Assembly: GCF_001678665.1 (NCBI RefSeq)
Contig: NZ_LZRP01000005.1
Location: forward strand, 124,001 to 188,000
Length of the DNA: 64,000 nucleotides
Direction: 5' to 3'
Source of the DNA: Erythrobacter sp. QSSC1-22B
Lineage (GTDB): Bacteria; Pseudomonadota; Alphaproteobacteria; Sphingomonadales; Sphingomonadaceae
Shown: positions 46,888 through 55,425 of the stretch, in pieces
How the letters are laid out: each line of letters opens with the position of its first letter
How positions within the stretch are numbered: position 1 is the first letter of the stretch
Notes under the pieces: model-generated
Told to the model about the DNA's origin: nothing
Seen by the model: only the letters and a program-made list of their open reading frames with translations
Databases searched by the model: none
Position numbers and translations under genes: made by a program

Positions 46888-47699
46888 TGTCCTTCTATAC
46901 TTCGCTCAACGGCATGAAGAACGCGCAGACATCGCTCGGCGTGATCTCGCACAACATCGCCAACTCGGAAACCTACGGCTTCAAGCGCAGCCGCGCGGAA
47001 TTCTCCGAGCTCGTCGCCGGTTCGGCGCTGACCAATCCGCGGATGATCCAGGGGATCGGTTCCTCGGTCGAGGCGATCAATCAGAACTTTGCGCTCGGCC
47101 CGGTGGAACAGACCGGTTCGGCGCTCGACCTTGCGCTGACCGGCGACGGCTTTTTCACCACCCGTTCCTCGGGCGACGGCGCCACGCTCTATACGCGCTC
47201 GGGATCCTTCTCGATCACCGGCAGCGGGCATATCGCCGACAGCAAGGGCAACCGCCTGCAACTGTTCCCGACCGATGCCAATGGCACCGTCACCTCGAAC
47301 GCGCTGATCGATGCGGTCATTCCTGCGGCCAATGCCGCGGGCGCGGAGTTTGCCGGGGTCACCGTTTCCACCGAGGGTGCCGTCAACGTCTCCTATGCCG
47401 ATGGCTCGGTCGAGGCGATCGGCAGCGTCGCGGTCGCCGGCTTCATCGCTCCGACCGGTCTCAAGCGCGTCGGCTCGTCCAATTGGGAAAGCACCGGCCT
47501 GTCTGGTGTGGCGAGCTATGGCTCGCCGGGCACCGGCCAATATGGTTCGCTGCTTTCGGGCGCGCTCGAGCGCTCGAATGTCGACATCGCCGAGGAGCTC
47601 GTCGGGCTGATCACAGCCCAGCGTAACTTCCAGGCGAACGCCAAGGCGATCGATACCGCAACCCAGATTTCGCAAACCGTCATCAACCTGCGGAGCTGA
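46887..47699 (+). CDS. flgE: Flagellar hook protein FlgE, short form
   Basis: A 270-residue FlgE, well below the common 400 or more. The N-terminal rod-hook motif (NGMKNAQTSLGVISHNIANSETYGFKR) and the C-terminal helix (EELVGLITAQRNFQANAKAIDTATQ) are present, with ALDLALTGDGFF between. The outer D2-type domain seems missing. The ATG at 46887 overlaps the flgD stop and has GGAGA upstream. Confidence 0.9.
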   Translation: MSFYTSLNGMKNAQTSLGVISHNIANSETYGFKRSRAEFSELVAGSALTNPRMIQGIGSSVEAINQNFALGPVEQTGSALDLALTGDGFFTTRSSGDGATLYTRSGSFSITGSGHIADSKGNRLQLFPTDANGTVTSNALIDAVIPAANAAGAEFAGVTVSTEGAVNVSYADGSVEAIGSVAVAGFIAPTGLKRVGSSNWESTGLSGVASYGSPGTGQYGSLLSGALERSNVDIAEELVGLITAQRNFQANAKAIDTATQISQTVINLRS

Positions 47700-47704
47700 T
47701 CGCA

Positions 47705-48445
47705 ATGGACCGCCTCATCCACACTGCGCTTTCGGGCATGCGGGCGTCGATGGACAGCCAGCGCGTTATCGCGAGCAATATGGCAAACGCCAACACGCTC
47801 GGGTTTCGTGCCGAACTGGTCGATGCGCGCTCGGTCACCATCGAGGGTCTCCCCAACGAGGCCCGTTCGATGCAGACCGCCCGGGTGCGCGGTGCGGATA
47901 TGAAGGCGGGCGAGATCATCGAGACCGGGCGTTCGCTCGATATCGCGATCGAAACCGACGCGCTAATGGCGGTTCAGGCAGAAGACGGCACCGAAGCCTA
48001 CACGCGCCGGGGGGATCTCTCGATCTCTGCGACGGGGCTGCTGGTGAATGGCGATGGACGCCCGGTGATGGGCGACAACGGCCCGATCACCGTTCCTCCC
48101 ACCGGCATTCCGGCGATTTCACCCGATGGTACGATCACCATCTCCGATCCTGCCGTGCCCGACCAGCCGCCCGCCGAAATCGGTCGGATCAAGCTGGCCG
48201 GGTGGCAGGGTTCGCCGATCCAGAAGGGCCTCGACGGGCTGTTTCGGGTCGAGGGCGGCGGCATCCTGCCGCTCGACGAGACCGCAACGGTCCGGGTCGG
48301 CGGGCTCGAACAGTCCAACGTCAGTACCACCGAAGTTCTGGTCGAAATGATCGATGCGCAGCGCCTGTTCGCGATGCGCAGCAAGATGATCGCGACGGCC
48401 CGCGAAATCGACGAAAGCGGCGCGCAACTGATGCGCCTCGGCTAA
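47705..48445 (+). CDS. flgF: Flagellar proximal rod protein FlgF
   Basis: A 246-residue rod protein that begins MDRLIHTALSGMRASMDSQRVIASNMANANTLGF (core at 1-30) and ends with QSNVSTTEVLVEMIDAQRLF. It lies five bases after flgE. Start, size and order are standard. Confidence 0.95.
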   Translation: MDRLIHTALSGMRASMDSQRVIASNMANANTLGFRAELVDARSVTIEGLPNEARSMQTARVRGADMKAGEIIETGRSLDIAIETDALMAVQAEDGTEAYTRRGDLSISATGLLVNGDGRPVMGDNGPITVPPTGIPAISPDGTITISDPAVPDQPPAEIGRIKLAGWQGSPIQKGLDGLFRVEGGGILPLDETATVRVGGLEQSNVSTTEVLVEMIDAQRLFAMRSKMIATAREIDESGAQLMRLG

Positions 48446-48466
48446 TCCACGAAAGGGATCCAGCAC

Positions 48467-49255
48467 ATGCCCACTTCAGCTCTCCAGGTCGCACGGACCG
48501 GACTCGAGGCGCAGGACGCGCGGATGCGGGTCATCGCGAACAATCTCGCCAACGTCGGTACGACCGGCTTCAAGCGCGACCGCGCCAATTTCGCGACGCT
48601 CGCCTATCAGGATACGCGCGTCGCAGGACAGCGCTCCTCGGGCGAGACGGCCTACGCCACCGGGCTCAACCTGGGCACCGGCGTGGCGGTCCAGTCGACC
48701 AGCCAGATCATGACCCAGGGCGCGCTCGCGACAACCAGCAATGCCTTCGATCTCGCGCTCGATGCCGATGGCTATTTCCAGATCGAGATGCCCGGTGGTC
48801 GAACCGCTTACACCCGCGCGGGCAATTTCACCGTCTCGGCCGAAGGGCAGCTGGTCACCCAGCAGGGCTTCGCGGTGCAGCCGGCCATCACCATCCCCGA
48901 AGGCGCAACCGCGGTTGCAGTCGCCCCCGACGGCACGGTGTCGGCGACGCTGGCGGGCGAGGCCGAACCGGCGGAGCTTGGCCAGATCCAGGTCGCGCGC
49001 TTCACCAACCCTTCCGGCCTGCAGGCAATCGGCGACAACTTCCTGGTCGAGACCGCAGCGAGCGGGGCGGGCGAACTGGGCGCGGGGGGCGAGAACGGCC
49101 GCGGCAATATCCGCCAGGGAATGCTGGAATCCTCCAACGTCAACATCGTCGAGGAACTTGTCTCGATGATCGAAACGCAGCGCGCTTATGAAATCAGCTC
49201 GAAGATGGTCTCGGCCGTCGACGAAATGCTGCGCAACGCCAACCAGACGCTGTGA
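48467..49255 (+). CDS. flgG: Flagellar distal rod protein FlgG
   Basis: A 262-residue distal rod protein. It starts with SALQVARTGLEAQDARMRVIANNLANVGTTGFKR (core) and ends with SSNVNIVEELVSMIETQRAYE, both hallmark FlgG. The rod passes through the P and L rings made by the next genes. Confidence 0.96.
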   Translation: MPTSALQVARTGLEAQDARMRVIANNLANVGTTGFKRDRANFATLAYQDTRVAGQRSSGETAYATGLNLGTGVAVQSTSQIMTQGALATTSNAFDLALDADGYFQIEMPGGRTAYTRAGNFTVSAEGQLVTQQGFAVQPAITIPEGATAVAVAPDGTVSATLAGEAEPAELGQIQVARFTNPSGLQAIGDNFLVETAASGAGELGAGGENGRGNIRQGMLESSNVNIVEELVSMIETQRAYEISSKMVSAVDEMLRNANQTL

Positions 49256-49266
49256 GGATGAGCGCT

Positions 49267-49920
49267 ATGAAATCTTTCGCACTCGTCCTACCGCTTGCGC
49301 TGATGTCCGGCGCCTGCGGGGCAGGCGGGGCAAGGCCGGAAGGCTTCGCTGCCGCGCTGCCCCCGCCGCCGGTCGCCCAGCAGGCGCAGCCGGCCGATGG
49401 CGCGATCTTCCGCGTCAACCAGGGCTATGCGCCGCTCTATAACGGCAATCGCGCCTCGCAGGTCGGTGACCTCGTCACGGTGGTGCTCGTCGAGCGGACG
49501 CAGACCACCAAATCGACCGCCGGCTCGACCGATCGCGAAGGAAACATCGGATTGTCGCTGCCACGCTTCGTGGGAATCGACGATGCCGATCTTAATGCCT
49601 CGGGCGGCGGGTCGTTCAATGGTTCGGGCAATGCATCGCAGGCGAGTTCGATCCGGGCCGATCTCACCGTCACTATCGCCGAGGTCCGTTCCAATGGCAC
49701 GGCGCTGATACGCGGGGAAAAACTCATGGAGCTGAGCCAGGGCGAGGAATGGGTCCAGCTCGCGGGCATCATCCGGCTTTCCGATATCGATCAGGACAAC
49801 CGGATCCTTTCGATCCGGGTGGCCGATGCGCGCTTCTCGTATTCCGGAGCGGGTTCTGTTCAGCGCGCCAGCCGCGAAGGCTGGCTGTCGCGCTTCTTCG
49901 GCGCGATTTCGCCTTTCTAA
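49267..49920 (+). CDS. flgH: Flagellar L-ring lipoprotein FlgH
   Basis: A 217-residue outer-membrane lipoprotein. The signal peptide ends in lipobox LMSGAC, and the beta-rich domain has VGDLVTVVLVERTQTTKS and LAGIIRLSDIDQDNRILS. The ATG at 49267 gives the best signal peptide, with GAGG nine bases before; ATG 49258 and GTG 49252 are alternatives that overlap flgG. Confidence 0.94.
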   Translation: MKSFALVLPLALMSGACGAGGARPEGFAAALPPPPVAQQAQPADGAIFRVNQGYAPLYNGNRASQVGDLVTVVLVERTQTTKSTAGSTDREGNIGLSLPRFVGIDDADLNASGGGSFNGSGNASQASSIRADLTVTIAEVRSNGTALIRGEKLMELSQGEEWVQLAGIIRLSDIDQDNRILSIRVADARFSYSGAGSVQRASREGWLSRFFGAISPF

Positions 49921-49926
49921 CAGGGA

Positions 49927-51033
49927 ATGCCCATCATGATCCGCCGCCTTGCTCTTCTCTTCGCCGCGCTGCTTGCGCTACTGCCGGTTCCGGCCGCAGC
50001 CGAGCGCGTCCGCGATCTCGGCCAGTTTCATTCGGTCCGCACCAACCAGCTCACCGGCTACGGCATCGTCGTAGGCCTCGATGGCTCGGGCGATGACAAT
50101 TTCGCCTATCTGACGCAGGCCATGCGCGGTGTTTCCGGACGGTTGGGGCTGCAACTGGCGCCGGGCGTCAATCCGGCGCTCAAGAACGCGGCGGCGGTCA
50201 TAATCACTGCCGAGCTGCCCGCCTTCGCCAAGCCGGGTCAGCGCATTCCGGTTACCGTCTCGACCATGGGCAAGGCCAAGTCGCTGCGCGGCGGCGCGCT
50301 GGTGCTGACCCCGCTTTATGGCGCAGACGGCCAGATCTACGCCATGGCGCAGGGTAATCTGGCCGTGGGCGGCCTCGGCGTTTCGGGCAGGGACGGGTCC
50401 AAGCTGACCGTCAACGTGCCCACCGTTGGCCGCATCGCTGATGGCGCGACCGTCGAACAGGCCGTGGCGAGCAATTTCGATTTCTCTGAGGTCCTGCGCT
50501 GGAACCTCTATCAAGCCGATTTCCTGACCGTCTCGCGCGTCCGCGACGCCATCAACGGGGTGTTCCCGGGCATGGCGCAGATCGAGGACGGCGTGACTCT
50601 CGCGCTGTTCCTGCCGCCGGGCGCCAATTCGCGCGCCGAGATCATGGCGCGGATCGAGATGCTCGATATCCAGCCGGCCGAGCGCGCGGCCAAGGTGGTG
50701 GTCAACAGCCGCACGGGTACCATCGTGATCTCCAGCGCGGTCCGCCTGGCTCCGGCGGCGATTAGCCATGGCAGCCTGGTCGTGCGGATCGACGAGGATC
50801 CGCTCGTGGTCCAGCCAGAACCTTTCGCCAATGGTCGCACCGCGGTCGAACAGGATACCACGATCACCGCCACCCAGACCGATAACGTCGTGACGCAAGT
50901 CGGACCGGCGGCGTCGCTCGCCGAGGTGGTCGATGCGCTCAACGCACTGGGCGCCAGCCCGGCGGATCTCGTCGCCATCCTCGAGGCGCTCAAGCAGGCG
51001 GGCTCGCTCAACGCGGAACTGGAGATCATATGA
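49927..51033 (+). CDS. flgI: Flagellar P-ring protein FlgI
   Basis: A 368-residue periplasmic ring protein with signal peptide (ALLALLPVPAAA) followed at once by the conserved ERVRDLGQFHSVRTNQLTGYGIVVGLDG (core). FlgA helps its assembly around the rod. Its end overlaps flgJ by four bases. Confidence 0.96.
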   Translation: MPIMIRRLALLFAALLALLPVPAAAERVRDLGQFHSVRTNQLTGYGIVVGLDGSGDDNFAYLTQAMRGVSGRLGLQLAPGVNPALKNAAAVIITAELPAFAKPGQRIPVTVSTMGKAKSLRGGALVLTPLYGADGQIYAMAQGNLAVGGLGVSGRDGSKLTVNVPTVGRIADGATVEQAVASNFDFSEVLRWNLYQADFLTVSRVRDAINGVFPGMAQIEDGVTLALFLPPGANSRAEIMARIEMLDIQPAERAAKVVVNSRTGTIVISSAVRLAPAAISHGSLVVRIDEDPLVVQPEPFANGRTAVEQDTTITATQTDNVVTQVGPAASLAEVVDALNALGASPADLVAILEALKQAGSLNAELEII

Positions 51034-51350
51034 CGGTCCCGGCTATCCATATCAGTGGCCCGCAGGCGGTTCATTCGCCGGTCAAGGCCCAGAGCGAAGC
51101 CGATCCGGCCCGCACCGAGCTGCGCGAAACTGCGCAGCAGTTCGAGGCGATCCTGCTGCGCCAGATGCTGGCCAGCGCGCGCAATGTCGACTTCGGCGGG
51201 AATGATCTGTTCGGCGGCGAGAGCGACAAGACCTTCCACGAGATGCGCGACGCGCGGTTCGCGGAAATCACCGCGCAATCGGGCCAGTTCGGCTTTGCCG
51301 CAGCGATCGAGCAGCAGCTCGAGCGCTTCCTGCCGCAGGGTAACGACTGA
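51030..51350 (+). CDS. flgJ: Rod-scaffold protein FlgJ, N-terminal domain only
   Basis: A 106-residue protein with the rod-binding domain (AQQFEAILLRQMLASAR, GGNDLFGGESDKTFHEM cores). The peptidoglycan hydrolase domain of two-domain FlgJ is absent, as is common in alphaproteobacteria. The transglycosylase encoded at 42.4 kb probably does that job. Overlaps flgI, and its stop overlaps the flgK start. Confidence 0.93.
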   Translation: MTVPAIHISGPQAVHSPVKAQSEADPARTELRETAQQFEAILLRQMLASARNVDFGGNDLFGGESDKTFHEMRDARFAEITAQSGQFGFAAAIEQQLERFLPQGND

Positions 51351-52690
51351 TGGCTTCGGACATGCTCTCGATCGCCGCCAGCGGCGCACGGGCGGCGCGC
51401 GGGGCGCTCGACGTTACCGCGCAGAATATCGCCAATGCCTCGAGCGATGGCTATGTCCGGCGCAGCCTGCGGATCGAGGAGGTCTCCGCCTCGGGCGGGG
51501 CGGGGCGCAATGGCGACATTTCGCTATCGGGTGCGCGGATCGCCGAAATCAACCGCAATGCGGACCCGTTCCTCCAGAGCGAGGTGCGTCGGACCAATGG
51601 CGATCTCCAGCGCGCCAACACCGAGCTGTCGGGCCTGAGCAACATCGAGAGCGCGATCGAGCAATCGGGCATTTTTACCTCGATCGTCGAGTTCGAGGCT
51701 TCGCTGCAGCAGCTTGCCGGCGATTCTTCCGATCCCTCGCGCCGCGCGGCAGTGCTTGCCGAAGCGGAGACCATGGCCAGCAAGTTCGAAATCACTGCGG
51801 CCGGTCTCGATTCTGTCGGTGACGGTCTGCGTTTCGACGCCGATGCGAAGGTCACCGAAGCCAATATCATCGGCGGCGAGCTCGCCCGGGTAAACCTGCG
51901 CCTGACCCGCGCCGGCAGCGGCAGCAGCGACCGTGCCGCACTGCTGGATCAGCGCGACCAGATGCTCGAGCGGCTGGCCGGGTTCAGCGCGGTCACCACG
52001 TCTTTTGCCAGCGACGGGACCGTAGCGGTCTCGCTGGGCTCGGCGCCAGCGCGCAGCTTCGTGCAAGGCGGCGCTTCGGGCGTGCTCTCATCCACGCCAG
52101 GCCCCGACGGAACCCTGAGCTTCGCGGTCGATGGTCAGCCGACCAATCCGGGGTCGGGCAGACTGGCGGGTGCCACGCTCGCGCTCGGAACGCTCGCCGC
52201 GACGCGCGCCCGGCTCGATACGCTGGCGAACGGTCTGGCCAATACGGTCAATGCCGCGCAGGCGGCGGGTGTCGGCAGCGACGGATCGCCCGGACAACCG
52301 CTGTTCGCAGGGACCACCGCGGCTACGCTCAGAGTGGTTCTGGCAAGTGGACAGGGCATCGCCACTGCACCGGCAGGGGCAGGTGCGGGCAGCCGCGATA
52401 CACAGAACCTGGCCAATTTGCGCCAAGCGCTTGCGACCGGGAATCCGGCGCAACAGCTCAGCAGCCTGTTGTTCGATGTCTCGAGCACGGTGGCCGGGCG
52501 CAACGTGACGCAAAGCGCGCTCGAGACGATAGCCTCTTCGGCGCGCATCTCGCTCGAACAGCAATCGAGCGTCAATCTCGACACCGAAGCCACCAACCTC
52601 ATTCGCTTCCAGCAGGCCTTCCAGGCTTCTGGCCGCGCCATGCAGGTGGCGAGCGATATTTTCGATACTCTTCTGGGGATCGGGCGATGA
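51350..52690 (+). CDS. flgK: Flagellar hook-filament junction protein FlgK
   Basis: A 446-residue first junction protein. It starts with MLSIAASGARAARGALDVTAQNIANASSDGYVRR (core) and ends with LIRFQQAFQASGRAMQVASDIFDTLL, both FlgK features. It depends on FlgN for export. It overlaps flgL by four bases. Confidence 0.94.
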   Translation: MASDMLSIAASGARAARGALDVTAQNIANASSDGYVRRSLRIEEVSASGGAGRNGDISLSGARIAEINRNADPFLQSEVRRTNGDLQRANTELSGLSNIESAIEQSGIFTSIVEFEASLQQLAGDSSDPSRRAAVLAEAETMASKFEITAAGLDSVGDGLRFDADAKVTEANIIGGELARVNLRLTRAGSGSSDRAALLDQRDQMLERLAGFSAVTTSFASDGTVAVSLGSAPARSFVQGGASGVLSSTPGPDGTLSFAVDGQPTNPGSGRLAGATLALGTLAATRARLDTLANGLANTVNAAQAAGVGSDGSPGQPLFAGTTAATLRVVLASGQGIATAPAGAGAGSRDTQNLANLRQALATGNPAQQLSSLLFDVSSTVAGRNVTQSALETIASSARISLEQQSSVNLDTEATNLIRFQQAFQASGRAMQVASDIFDTLLGIGR

Positions 52691-53598
52691 TCAATCTGAG
52701 CACGGGTGCCTTCTTCGAACGCAGCACGCAGCAAATCGGCGTGTTGCGCTCGCGCGCGGAAACGTTGCAGCAGCAGATCGGCACGGGCAACCGGATCGAG
52801 CGCTCTTCCGACGATCCCGTCGCCGCGGCACGGCTCCGGATGCTGGCGCGCAGCGAACGCATGGCTGCGGTCGACACCCGCAACTCGCAACTGGCGGAAG
52901 CGGATTTGTCGCTCGCCGACCAGTCCCTTGGTTCGATTGCCGATCTGGTGATCCGCGCGCGCGAACTGGCGGTGCGGGGAGCCGCACCGACGCTGAGCGA
53001 CGACCAGCGCGCTGCCATCGGAATCGAAATGAAGGGGCTGCGCGATAATTTGATCCTGTTGGCGAACAGCCGCAACATTGCCGGCCATGCCCTGCTCGGC
53101 GGTCAGGCGACCGGCGCAGCCTATGTCGACGATGGCGTGACCGCACAATTTGTCGGGACTGCGGCGGTGGACTCGCTTGAGATCGGCGAGGGCCAGTCCG
53201 TCGTTCCGGGGCTGACCGGCCCTGAAGTCTTTGAATTCGAGGCCGCGGGTGGGCCGACCGACATGTTCAGCGTGCTCGGTAATCTGGCCGCCGCGCTGAC
53301 GGTCGGTGGCGGCACTGCCACGCAGGCGAGCTCGGATGCGCTGGCATCGCTCGATGCGGGGCTGGCCAAGATTACGACGGCGCAGACCGTGGTCGGCGCG
53401 CGGCTCAACTGGGTCGATCTCATGACCGAGCGCCGCGACAATAATGCCGAGCGCCTCGCTGGAGAGCGCGCCGACGTGGGCGGAGCGGATATCGCCGTCA
53501 CCATGAGTCGACTGCAGGAAACGCTTACCGTTTTGGAAGCGACCCAATCGAGTTTCGTCCGTCTCGCCAATCTGTCCCTCTTTTCGATGTTGCGCTGA
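52687..53598 (+). CDS. flgL: Flagellar hook-filament junction protein FlgL
   Basis: A 303-residue flagellin-like junction protein. The N-terminal helix region (LQQQIGTGNRIERSSDDPVAAARL core) and the C-terminal region (MSRLQETLTVLEATQSSFVRLANLSLF) match FlgL. Size is typical. motA follows after 28 bases with no terminator. Confidence 0.94.
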   Translation: MINLSTGAFFERSTQQIGVLRSRAETLQQQIGTGNRIERSSDDPVAAARLRMLARSERMAAVDTRNSQLAEADLSLADQSLGSIADLVIRARELAVRGAAPTLSDDQRAAIGIEMKGLRDNLILLANSRNIAGHALLGGQATGAAYVDDGVTAQFVGTAAVDSLEIGEGQSVVPGLTGPEVFEFEAAGGPTDMFSVLGNLAAALTVGGGTATQASSDALASLDAGLAKITTAQTVVGARLNWVDLMTERRDNNAERLAGERADVGGADIAVTMSRLQETLTVLEATQSSFVRLANLSLFSMLR

Positions 53599-53626
53599 CC
53601 GCGCAATCAGCTGGAGTATTAGTTCA

Positions 53627-54490
53627 ATGTTGGCGGCCATCGGAATAATCGTTCTGCTCGTTATGGTTTTTGGCGGGTTCACGCTCAGCGGCGGTGCGCT
53701 CGGCCCGGTCATGGCGGCGATGCCGTTCGAGATGCTGATCATCGGCGGCGCTGCGATCGGGGCGATGGTCGCAGGCAATTCAATGGACGGATTGAAGGCG
53801 ATCGGCAGGGCCTTCGGAAAGATTTTCAAGGGACCCAAACACACCAAGCAGGATCACGTCGACGCGATCGCGCTGACCACGCAGTTGATGAAGACCCTCA
53901 AGAACGATGGGCCGGTTGCGCTCGAGAGCCATCTCGAAAACCCCGCCGATTCGACCATTTTCGGCGCCTATCCCGGCCTGCTCAACAACAAGCCGCTGAT
54001 CGCCCTGATCAGCGATACGCTGACGCTGCTGGTGGTGTCCTCGGGCACGCTCGAAACCCATGCGGTCGAAGAGGTCATGGACAATGCAATGAAGACGCAT
54101 TTCCACGAACTGCACGAGCCGCAGCACGCGCTGGAATCGCTCGCCGACGCTCTACCCGCCCTGGGCATCGTCGCCGCGGTGCTCGGCGTGGTCAAGACGA
54201 TGGGCTCGATCAACGAGCCGCCCGAGGTTCTGGGCAAGATGATCGGCGCGGCGCTGGTCGGAACCTTTCTTGGCGTGCTGCTGGCCTATGGCATAGTGGG
54301 ACCGCTTGCGGGCCGGCTGAAACAGGTGCTCGAACAGGATGAGATGATCTTCCACGCGGTCAAGCAGGTCATCATCGCCTCGCTCTATGGCCATCCCCAA
54401 CCACTGGTCGTCGAATCGGCCAGGTCGGGTCTCGGCCATGCGGTGCGGCCCGGTCTGACCGAATTGCTCGACGCCTTGCGAGGGCGCTGA
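53627..54490 (+). CDS. motA: Flagellar stator protein MotA
   Basis: A 287-residue stator subunit with four transmembrane helices. The last pair carries ALPALGIVAAVLGVVKTMGSI and LVGTFLGVLLAYGIVGPLA, the proton-path region. A cytoplasmic loop with charged residues contacts FliG. It lies at the end of the flg operon and is followed by motB after one base. Confidence 0.96.
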   Translation: MLAAIGIIVLLVMVFGGFTLSGGALGPVMAAMPFEMLIIGGAAIGAMVAGNSMDGLKAIGRAFGKIFKGPKHTKQDHVDAIALTTQLMKTLKNDGPVALESHLENPADSTIFGAYPGLLNNKPLIALISDTLTLLVVSSGTLETHAVEEVMDNAMKTHFHELHEPQHALESLADALPALGIVAAVLGVVKTMGSINEPPEVLGKMIGAALVGTFLGVLLAYGIVGPLAGRLKQVLEQDEMIFHAVKQVIIASLYGHPQPLVVESARSGLGHAVRPGLTELLDALRGR

Positions 54491-54491
54491 C

Positions 54492-55316
54492 ATGGCTACC
54501 AAGGCGGGGCGCAACGATCCCACACCCATCATCGTCAAGAAGGTGACCATCGTCGCGGCGGGGCACCATGGTGGTGCGTGGAAAGTGGCATATGCCGATT
54601 TCGTCACTGCGATGATGGCGTTCTTCCTGCTGCTGTGGCTGCTGGGCGCCACCACCGAAGACCAGCGCAAGGGCCTCGCCGACTATTTCACTCCGACGCT
54701 GGTCAAGACCAAGGAACAGAGCGCGGGCGCCTATGGCCTGCTGGGCGGCTCGTCGCTGACCGATGTCGAGAACTATCCCCATGCTGCGGGACAAACGGGC
54801 ACCAAGACCCTGACCATACCGCGCGACGCGACGGGAGGGCCGCGCGAAGGTGCGGCGATGATCAAGCGGATCGAGCAACGGGTGGAAGAGCGGATCGCGC
54901 AGGAGGAACGGCTGCGGCGCTTGATGCGTCAGGTACGGATGGTCGACACCACGGAGGGGATTCGCATCGATCTGGTCGACGATGCCGATTTCTCGATGTT
55001 CTCGCTCGGTACCACCGCGCTGACTTCTGACGCGCGTGATCTTCTTCAGATCATCTCCACCTCGATCGATCCTGAACCCAGCAAAATCACTGTTCGCGGC
55101 CATACCGATGCGCTGCGGTGGCGCGATCCCAGGCGCGTCAACAATTGGTCGCTCTCGGCCGGCCGTGCCGAGGCGACGCGTCAGATGCTGATGCAACACG
55201 GAATCGCCATGGAACGCTTTCGCCGGATCGAGGGCGTCGCCGACACCGAGCCGCTGATCCGCGCCGATCCCAGCGATCCACGCAACCGCCGGATTTCGCT
55301 CACATTGGCAAAATAG
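54492..55316 (+). CDS. motB: Flagellar stator protein MotB
   Basis: A 274-residue stator subunit. The N-terminal helix has AYADFVTAMMAFFLLLWLL, with the proton-binding Asp in YADFVTAM. The C-terminal OmpA-like domain binds peptidoglycan (ITVRGHTDALRW, SLSAGRAEATRQMLMQHG, DPRNRRISL). The start MATKAGRNDPTPIIVKKV is typical. The Asp with adjacent residues suggests a proton-driven motor. Confidence 0.96.
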   Translation: MATKAGRNDPTPIIVKKVTIVAAGHHGGAWKVAYADFVTAMMAFFLLLWLLGATTEDQRKGLADYFTPTLVKTKEQSAGAYGLLGGSSLTDVENYPHAAGQTGTKTLTIPRDATGGPREGAAMIKRIEQRVEERIAQEERLRRLMRQVRMVDTTEGIRIDLVDDADFSMFSLGTTALTSDARDLLQIISTSIDPEPSKITVRGHTDALRWRDPRRVNNWSLSAGRAEATRQMLMQHGIAMERFRRIEGVADTEPLIRADPSDPRNRRISLTLAK

Positions 55317-55425
55317 GGCGGGGGGACCGGGAGCTCTCGCACCGTCGGGATGGATACAACTTCTCAGCAGCTTTGACTCTTGCGGACGTGCGCCTAAACC
55401 GGCGCAAATCCGGGAGAGCCAATCC

